64,000 nt of DNA from Caldifarciminota bacterium (GTDB lineage: Bacteria; Hydrothermota; UBA3072). Of this stretch, positions 59,119-64,000 are shown piece by piece (positions within the stretch are counted from its first letter, which is position 1; each line of letters starts with the position of its first letter). The notes under the pieces are model-generated. The model was given only the letters and a program-made list of their open reading frames with translations. It made no database searches and was not told the DNA's origin. A program made the translations under genes and the position numbers. The stretch spans positions 1-64,000 of the forward strand of contig JAFGHJ010000018.1 of NCBI GenBank assembly GCA_016930175.1. Direction: 5' to 3'.

Positions 59119-59643
59119 ATGCCCGATGTCGTCATTAGACTTCGAATAGGGAAACAAATTATCCGTATGGCTTTACCTTCGGATGTTCCAATCGACGATT
59201 TGCTCAATGAATTGCTTTCCAAATTCCGTTTGCCTACCCGGGAAAAAGACGGCAGTCCGATCAATTATCAAGTGCGTCATGTGAAGAGTGGAAATATACT
59301 TACGAAAGACGCAACACTGGGTGAAGAAGGTATTTCAAAAGACGATACTGACGATACTTTTGAACTCGTGATAAAAACACCTCGTATTAATGTCACTGAA
59401 GGAGTAAGGGAGGGACAAACCCGGCAAACAACTTTAACGAGAAATAAGACATATGTGCAAGAGGGTGGTAACGACTCTCCGGACATTCTCTTTAATATAG
59501 GATTCTTTTTAGTTTACTGTATAGCCGGGGGATTATTAGGAAGTTTGGCAGTAAGATTAGTAACGGGGGGTAATATTCTTATCGGCAGTATCATAGGTTT
59601 CATCATAGGCTTAATTATTTGGTTTATAAGGGAAATTTACTAA
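59119..59643 (+). CDS. Ubiquitin-like (YukD/EsaB-type) protein with two C-terminal membrane helices
   Basis: 174 residues. Residues 1-90 look like a beta-grasp ubiquitin-like domain: VVIRLRIGKQIIRMALPSDV, DDLLNELLSKF, YQVRHVKSGNILTKDATLGE and TFELVIK follow the strand-strand-helix-strand order of YukD/EsaB. A Thr/Arg-rich linker (90-120) leads to two membrane helices (about 124-148 and 152-170). It has no C-terminal di-glycine, so it is not a conjugated modifier; the domain would face the cytoplasm. GGAGG lies 4-5 nt before the ATG at 59119. The open frame extends to 58897 inside the previous gene and is not coding there. Confidence 0.7.
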   Translation: MPDVVIRLRIGKQIIRMALPSDVPIDDLLNELLSKFRLPTREKDGSPINYQVRHVKSGNILTKDATLGEEGISKDDTDDTFELVIKTPRINVTEGVREGQTRQTTLTRNKTYVQEGGNDSPDILFNIGFFLVYCIAGGLLGSLAVRLVTGGNILIGSIIGFIIGLIIWFIREIY

Positions 59644-59659
59644 TATCAAAAGATAGTAG

Positions 59660-59782
59660 GTGAGCATCAGGTTCGATGTCTCAGTTAGTAACGAGGATAG
59701 TGGTCAGATCTTGTTCTTTGAATTTTTGGGATCAAAACCAGAATCCATAAACTGGTATAATGAGAAGGTGCATTTGGGATAA
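59660..59782 (+). pseudogene. Short coding-like remnant after the operon
   Basis: A 40-codon frame from GTG with protein-like composition: VSIRFDVSVSNEDSGQILFF, then SKPESINWYNEKV. It is flanked by stop codons and lacks a convincing ribosome site, so it looks like a gene fragment. A second short piece (59803-59859, VIDFDTWMKKYKEEN) follows. The rest of 59860-59983 is word-like repeat DNA. Confidence 0.35.
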
Positions 59783-59983
59783 GAAAGGCGGTTATTATTA
59801 AGGTGATAGACTTTGATACCTGGATGAAGAAATATAAAGAAGAAAATGATCATGATTAAGTAGGGAGTAGAAAATAGCAAAGTTTTAGGTCTCGGGTTTT
59901 AGTTCATCATTCGTGGTTAATAATTTTCAAAAGTGAATAAAATGTACAATATATAATATATTACAATAAAAGGAGGTAAAAAA

Positions 59984-60166
59984 ATGAGAAAACTATACCG
60001 TTCTAAGGATTATCGTGCGATTGCTGGAGTTTGTGGGGGATTAAGCGAGTATTTTAATATCGATCCGATAATTTTTCGCATGATCTTCATTGCCTTATTG
60101 GTCAATGGAGGTGCGGGTATAATAATTTATTTCCTTATGTGGATTTTTGTGCCAGCTAAACGTTGA
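59984..60166 (+). CDS. PspC-domain protein
   Basis: 60 residues consisting of a PspC domain: KLYRSKDYRAIAGVCGGLSE, then YFNIDPIIFRMIFI and a membrane helix ending MWIFVPAKR. PspC proteins act in membrane stress responses, usually with PspA, which is not here. AAAAGGAGG precedes the ATG. Stand-alone. Confidence 0.92.
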   Translation: MRKLYRSKDYRAIAGVCGGLSEYFNIDPIIFRMIFIALLVNGGAGIIIYFLMWIFVPAKR

Positions 60167-60268
60167 AATGGAACATAGTCACCAGTTGCTAGTCAAATTT
60201 TGTTAGTGGGTTAGTGTGTAAAAAACCGCCCGCTCACGACGAAAAAATAAAGGCGAAAAGGAGGAAAT

Positions 60269-60908
60269 GTGAACATTGTCATTCGAAGGGAAAAAACAAC
60301 TGATTATCGAATTGTTGAAGAATTAACTCGAGAGGCATTTTGGAACCTTCATTTTCCCGGATGTGTTGAACATTATCTTGTGCATATATTAAGAAACCAT
60401 CCTGACTTTATTGAGGAAATGGATTTTGTCGCTGAGTTTAATAATAAAGTAATAGGTAATATCATGTATACAAAACCATTTGTCACCGACGAAGAAGAGA
60501 ATAAAATTAATACTATTACCTTTGGTCCAGTAAGTGTTCTGCCTGAGTATCAAAGAAAAGGTGTCGGTTCTGCATTAATCAATTATACCAAAGAAATTGC
60601 TGTTAAAAATAAATCAAATGCAATAATCATTCTTGGTCATCCTCATAACTATTGTAAATATGGCTTTAAGAATTCAAGAGATTACTTGATTAGTGATACC
60701 GAAGGGAGATATCCCGTACGGGCAATTAGTGCTTGAGCTTGAAAAAGGGATGTTTGAAGGGAAAAAATGGAAATTTCATTATAGTTCTACATTTGATATA
60801 GACTCGAAAAAAGCTGATGAATTCGATAATCAGTTTCCTCCAAAAAAGAAAGAGTTTAAAACATCACAGGTAGAATTTTCAATTGCTGTTCGAGCATATC
60901 TTGATTAA
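60269..60908 (+). pseudogene. GNAT N-acetyltransferase split by a frameshift
   Basis: The first part (GTG 60269 to 60736) is a GNAT domain with the acetyl-CoA motif VSVLPEYQRKGVGSAL (about residue 92) and GHPHNYCKYGFKNSRDY. It ends in a wrong-frame tail after EGRYP. The second part (60693-60908) continues in another frame as PYGQLVLELEKGMF and SQVEFSIAVRAYL, the normal end of this YhbS-like family. Reading CC instead of CCC at about 60713-60715 joins them into a protein of about 212 residues. Either a recent mutation or a sequencing error. Confidence 0.85.
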
Positions 60909-61002
60909 AATAAAGGCAAATTGGGCAGGTCTTGGGTATTAATTCTTAGTTCGTCGTTCCCGGTTCGTAGTTAATTAGAGTTTCGTGTTTCGATTTAAAA
61001 AA

Positions 61003-61287
61003 TTATTCTTCCTTGAATCCTATTGTAAACATCCTTTCTAAATCATGGCGTGAATAGCTGCGGAAAGCTATCATTGTTTCTGTTTTAATAATCCCTTCCA
61101 TTTTTAACATTTGCTTGGTAACAAGATCGGCAAGTTTCTCATTATCGGATACTCTTATTATAGCAGCCAGATCAAAACGTCCACTTATAGAATAAACTTC
61201 TGAAATACCCTTTATCTTGGAAAGTTTCTGCGCCAATTCATTAATACTTTCTCGCTCTGCGTTTATAAGTATAATTGCCGTTACCAT
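61003..61287 (-). CDS. Lrp/AsnC effector (RAM) domain protein
   Basis: 94 residues: only the ligand-binding RAM domain of the Lrp/AsnC family, without the DNA-binding helix-turn-helix. VTAIILINAERESINELAQKL, then SISGRFDLAAIIRVSDNEKL and IAFRSYSRHDLERMF show the alpha-beta sandwich. Such small proteins bind amino acids or work as partners of full-length Lrp proteins. AAGGAGAG lies before the ATG and a promoter is upstream. Confidence 0.9.
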   Translation of the reverse strand: MVTAIILINAERESINELAQKLSKIKGISEVYSISGRFDLAAIIRVSDNEKLADLVTKQMLKMEGIIKTETMIAFRSYSRHDLERMFTIGFKEE

Positions 61288-61309
61288 ATTTCTCTCCTTG
61301 TTTTAGATA

Positions 61310-61338
61310 AATATAAAAGCAAATGTCTGCTTAGTCAA
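61310..61338 (-). promoter_or_regulatory. Promoter of the RAM-domain gene
   Basis: CCTTGACT (-35 hexamer 61333-61338), 17-bp spacer, TATATT (61310-61315) on the minus strand. Confidence 0.68.
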
Positions 61339-61421
61339 GGTAGCAACCTTCTTTCTTATAACAGCCCTGCAGACCGGCATTTTAAATACTTCGTATGCTC
61401 TGTGATAGTATTTGGGTCCCC

Positions 61422-61449
61422 TTGACTTTTCTTGAAAATAAAGTATTTT
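61422..61449 (+). promoter_or_regulatory. Possible promoter of the RRM gene with a long leader
   Basis: CCTTGACT (-35 hexamer 61422-61427), 16-bp spacer, TATTTT (61444-61449). The leader to 61631 would be about 175 nt and can form GGTT-AACG-AACC (about 61468-61479) and ATACG...CGTAT (about 61552-61574) hairpins. Confidence 0.5.
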
Positions 61450-61630
61450 AGTAATAGTAAATGTAGGTTAACGAACCTTCAAGATCGTAAGGATTATAAT
61501 TGCTTTCTTATTTGTTTATCTACCTTCTGGTTTTGCCGGTTAAATGTCATGATACGTTTTCCGTAAAAGCGTATGCGGATTTAATTACATTTACAAAATT
61601 ATGTAAATATTCAAACCCTGAGGAGGTAAT

Positions 61631-61936
61631 ATGAATATATACGTAGCCACCATTTCACCGCAAATAGCCGAAGAAGAAATAAAAGAAGCTTTTGCGGCTT
61701 ATGGAAAGCTCTCTTCGTTTAAATTAATTAAAGATAATTACACAGGCGCATTAAAAGGATTTGGATTTATCGAAATGCCTAAGAAAACTGAAGCAGAAGC
61801 CGCAATTGCCGGTTTAAACGGTAAAAAATTTAAAGGTAAAAAACTTACCGTAAAGGAAGCTCGTTCGAATCCGGATGGCATTATATTTGGTCCTAGAGGA
61901 AAAATTAGAACATCCAGTTACGGCTTTTCCAGATAA
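61631..61936 (+). CDS. RRM-type RNA-binding protein
   Basis: 101 residues, a single RNA recognition motif plus a short Gly/Arg tail. RNP2 is MNIYVATI, and RNP1 is GALKGFGFIEMP, with the aromatic RNA-stacking residues reduced (FGFIEM instead of FGFVxF). KKLTVKEARSNPD ends the fold. Bacterial single-RRM proteins are often cold-induced RNA chaperones. GAGGAGG precedes the ATG; the long upstream leader suggests post-transcriptional control. Confidence 0.9.
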   Translation: MNIYVATISPQIAEEEIKEAFAAYGKLSSFKLIKDNYTGALKGFGFIEMPKKTEAEAAIAGLNGKKFKGKKLTVKEARSNPDGIIFGPRGKIRTSSYGFSR

Positions 61937-61978
61937 TCAAACTATTATTTGTCTGAAAACATAGCTTTTTACGGATAG

Positions 61979-61996
61979 AAGCCCATGGCTTTTTTG
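61979..61996 (+). terminator. Weak terminator after the RRM gene
   Basis: AAGCC and GGCTT pair around a 3-nt loop, followed by TTTTT. The stem is only 5 bp. Confidence 0.35.
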
Positions 61997-62009
61997 AATA
62001 ATCTAGTGC

Positions 62010-62150
62010 CTCGTTCCTCGTTCTCGGTTCGTATCAGAAGATTCTACGAATCAAAGTTGAATAGATAAATAGCTAAATAGAGAAATTGTTACCCTTCTCC
62101 CATTTCCCAATTTTTCAATTTTCCTAAATACGGCTTACCGCTTGCTGATC
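62010..62150. repeat. Dispersed intergenic repeat, copy 5 (inverted)
   Basis: Reads, in reverse complement, the same words as copies 1-3: GATTCTACGAATCAAAGTTG (about 62038), ATAGCTAAATAGAGAAATTG, CTTCTCCCATTTCCC and ACGGCTTACCGCTTGC. It aligns over about 110 bp with 45224-45345. The direct part at 62010-62036 is TCGTTCCTCGTTCTCGG text. Confidence 0.72.
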
Positions 62151-62243
62151 AACGCTTTAACGCCCTAACATCTCACTATTTTTCTTCTAAATTTTTTAGC
62201 GGGCAACATAATATATCTGCGTTTATCTGTGTCCAATTTCGCC

Positions 62244-62272
62244 TTGACATTTTGACTCAAATCCCCTATAAT
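62244..62272 (+). promoter_or_regulatory. Consensus promoter of the WG-repeat gene
   Basis: CCTTGACA (-35 hexamer 62244-62249), 17-bp spacer, TATAAT (62267-62272), 24 nt before the ATG. The upstream text GCGTTTATCTGTGTCC is shared with the promoter at 63276. Confidence 0.8.
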
Positions 62273-62296
62273 TGAAACATAAATAAGGGGGGTATC

Positions 62297-63109
62297 ATGA
62301 AAAAATTTATTTTTTTCAAGACAATTATTTTAGTTCTGATTATCGGAATGCCTTTCATAGCGAACAGCAAGAATAATAGCAGAGAATTAATCCTTATACC
62401 CGCAAAAAAGGGTGCAACCTGGGGATACGTATCTCCAAATTCAGAGAAAGCGATACCATTCATATATGATGGCGCCTTAGTTTTTTCCGAAGGTTTAGCT
62501 CCAGTTTTGAAAAACAGCAAATGCGGATATATAGATAAATCCGGGAAAGTGGTTATTCCCTTTGAATATGATGGCGTCTTAGATTTTTCCGAAGGTCTGG
62601 CTGCAGTTGTAAAGGATAATAAATGCGGATATATCGATAAATCCGGAAAGGTGGTTATTCCCTTTGAATACGATGATACCTATGATTTTTCCGAAGGTCT
62701 GGCCACGGTTATAAAAAATAATAAATGCGGATATATCGATAAATCCGGAAAGGTGGTTATTCCCTTTGAATATGATGATACACGCGATTTTTCCGAAGGT
62801 CTGGCCGCAGTTCAAAAAGACGGTAAATGGGGATATATCGATAAATCCGGAAAGGTGGTTATTCCCTTTGAATATACTGCTTTTCCTCCGGGGATTTTCT
62901 CCGAAGGCCTGGCTTCAGCAGTTAAGGACATTGCGAGAACCGGATTCATCGATAAATCCGGAAATGAGGCTATTCCCTTTGAATATGATGATGCCCTGGA
63001 TTTTTCCGAAGGTTTCGCCGCAGTTGTTAAGGATAATAAATGGGGTGTAATCGATAAAACAGGGAAGACAGTTATAGAATTTGTTTACGATGATATTATA
63101 TGGCCTTAG
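62297..63109 (+). CDS. WG-repeat (KWG) protein
   Basis: 270 residues. After a signal peptide (ending near FIANS) come six full and one partial 34-residue WG repeats of the form GYIDKSGKVVIPFEYDD then DFSEGLAAVxKDxK-W/C. The central repeats are nearly identical in DNA (period 102 bp, 62520-62870), so they arose by recent duplication. WG-repeat proteins are probable binding scaffolds of unknown partner; this one is exported. AGGGGGG lies before the ATG. Confidence 0.9.
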   Translation: MKKFIFFKTIILVLIIGMPFIANSKNNSRELILIPAKKGATWGYVSPNSEKAIPFIYDGALVFSEGLAPVLKNSKCGYIDKSGKVVIPFEYDGVLDFSEGLAAVVKDNKCGYIDKSGKVVIPFEYDDTYDFSEGLATVIKNNKCGYIDKSGKVVIPFEYDDTRDFSEGLAAVQKDGKWGYIDKSGKVVIPFEYTAFPPGIFSEGLASAVKDIARTGFIDKSGNEAIPFEYDDALDFSEGFAAVVKDNKWGVIDKTGKTVIEFVYDDIIWP

Positions 63110-63275
63110 ACGATAGAAATCACGGAGTAGAGAGTAGTTAGCAGGTATTAGGTATTAGTTCCTGGTCCGTTGTTCGTGGTTAACTTAAGTTTCGAGTTTC
63201 AGGTTTAAGGTTTCGAGAAAAAAAATAAAACAACAGAATCCTGAAAATCAGCGTTTATCTGCGTCCTATTTCTCC
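63110..63275. repeat. Word-like repeat spacer
   Basis: GGTATTAGGTATTAGTTCC (about 63144), TCGTGGTTAACTTAAG, TTTCGAGTTTCAGG (about 63188) and CAGCGTTTATCTGCGTCC (about 63249) recur elsewhere in similar form. No gene. Confidence 0.55.
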
Positions 63276-63304
63276 TTGACTTTTATCTTTCTTTCCAATA
63301 TCAT
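63276..63304 (+). promoter_or_regulatory. Promoter of the DUF4180 gene
   Basis: CCTTGACT (-35 hexamer 63276-63281), 17-bp spacer, TATCAT (63299-63304), 18 nt before the ATG. It is nearly the same as the operon promoter at 56380 over about 23 bp. Confidence 0.68.
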
Positions 63305-63322
63305 TAAAAATAGCTATATCCA

Positions 63323-63706
63323 ATGAAAATAGATATACTTGATATAAATGGAGTTTGTATTGCCGAAATAGTATCGGACGATATTGAAATTCGTAATGTC
63401 CAGGATGCTCTGGATATTCTTTCAGAATGTTATTCGATAGGAGCAAGCAGCATAATCTTAAATGAGAAAAATATTGTTCCTGATTTCTTTGATTTAAAAA
63501 CGGGATTGGCTGGAGAAATACTCCGGAAATTTTCGATGTATCATTTTAAACTTGCTATAGTAGGGGATTTCTCGGATGTTTCAAGTAAAAGCTTGAAAGA
63601 TTTTATTTACGAGAGTAACAAAACAGGTGATACCTGCTTCGTAAGTTCGGTCGATGAAGCAAAAGAAAGATTGGTATATATTAGTAAGATTAGACCCTCT
63701 TTTTAA
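63323..63706 (+). CDS. DUF4180 protein
   Basis: 127 residues: MKIDILDINGVCIAEIVSDD, then DALDILSECYSIGASSIILN, DFFDLKTGLAGEILRKFSMY and LAIVGDFS match DUF4180, a small alpha-beta fold of unknown function. It lacks a ribosome site, and the short leader suggests that initiation relies on proximity to the transcript 5' end. Confidence 0.85.
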   Translation: MKIDILDINGVCIAEIVSDDIEIRNVQDALDILSECYSIGASSIILNEKNIVPDFFDLKTGLAGEILRKFSMYHFKLAIVGDFSDVSSKSLKDFIYESNKTGDTCFVSSVDEAKERLVYISKIRPSF

Positions 63707-64000
63707 GATTCTTTGAATCCTGGTCGAGTCGTTAAATGGTTGAGTAGTTGAGTTGTTAAGTAGGAAAACAAAAATATAATCTTTGTGTTCTTTGCGTCTC
63801 TGTGTGAGATATTAGTTTTTTGGGTGCATGGGATGGGGTTTAAACAACAAAAAACCTCAGTGTTCTCTGTAAGTTTGTTTTTTCTCTGTGGGCTCTGTGG
63901 TTCAATTTCTTTTGGGGAGGTGGTGGTATCTATCTTGACAAGCTTATGAAAACTCGTACAATTAATATCGAAAGTTCTTTAATATTATGATTGTTACCTG
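63707..64000. repeat. Word-like repeat DNA to the window end
   Basis: No gene seen. Contains TTTGCGTCTCTGTGTGAG (about 63792) and CTCTGTGGGCTCTGTGG (about 63885), the reverse complement of the CACAGAG word family. CTTGACA at about 63934 could be a -35 box for a gene beyond the edge. Confidence 0.5.

Noticed and set aside
62500..62880. CRISPR or tandem non-coding array
   Set aside because: The 102-bp units are in frame and encode WG repeats in a gene with signal peptide, promoter and ribosome site.

Overview
The window is bacterial chromosome from an AT-rich, Gram-negative-type organism. It encodes lipoproteins, SecDF, outer-membrane-like proteins and five secreted proteins that end in a Por/T9SS-type (FlgD-Ig-like) C-terminal sorting module. 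That combination, with a fused SecD-SecF, a 7TM-HD phosphodiesterase and single dispersed tRNA genes, fits the FCB superphylum. An uncultured candidate phylum (WOR-3, Cloacimonadota or similar) is my best guess, but there is no rRNA or ribosomal protein here to settle it. Genes use clear GGAGG ribosome sites and sigma70-type promoters (TTGACA, 16-17 bp, TATAAT), many with a CC just before the -35 box.

Region 1 (1-24.7 kb) is a housekeeping core, mostly on the minus strand. It holds a PTS IIA protein, tRNAs Lys-His-Arg-Pro, rdgB/SPOR/manC/DUF3108/PhoU/Na-Pi symporter, tRNA-Asn, a NYN protein, folC, pdxJ, a cyclic-nucleotide-binding protein, secDF, a zinc-ribbon protein, a TIM-barrel protein, an RNase H, a CT398-like zinc-ribbon protein and two more tRNAs. 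A plus-strand PAS-HD-GYP gene interrupts it. A tightly overlapping operon phoH-pgpH-ybeY-corC-corC-mgtE follows, then two LysM proteins and tRNA-Glu.

Region 2 (25-46 kb) is an envelope and secretion region. It contains a GH44-like secreted glycosidase, a 980-residue DUF4175-like membrane coiled-coil protein, a polytopic membrane protein, an Asp-box beta-propeller, an outer-membrane DUF3078-like protein, a parallel beta-helix protein broken by a frameshift near its signal peptide, mntP, several small conserved proteins, a drug-type ABC exporter pair and a GGDEF protein.

Region 3 (46-64 kb) is accessory. It has orphan genes, a lipoprotein metalloprotease, a MntA-HepT toxin-antitoxin pair, a PIN toxin with a small partner inserted next to radC, a GDPD, and a three-gene operon at 56.5-59.6 kb. 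That operon encodes an unknown helical protein with a possible endonuclease III-like fold, a putative caspase/CHAT-fold protease with near-identical repeats, and a ubiquitin-like protein with two C-terminal membrane helices. I consider it the best candidate for an undescribed system. PspC, a frameshifted GNAT, an Lrp/AsnC effector domain, an RRM protein, a WG-repeat protein and a DUF4180 protein follow.

Intergenic DNA throughout, especially after 40 kb, carries dispersed families of imperfect word-like repeats. One longer family (100-190 bp) occurs in both orientations, and some copies sit directly against promoters.
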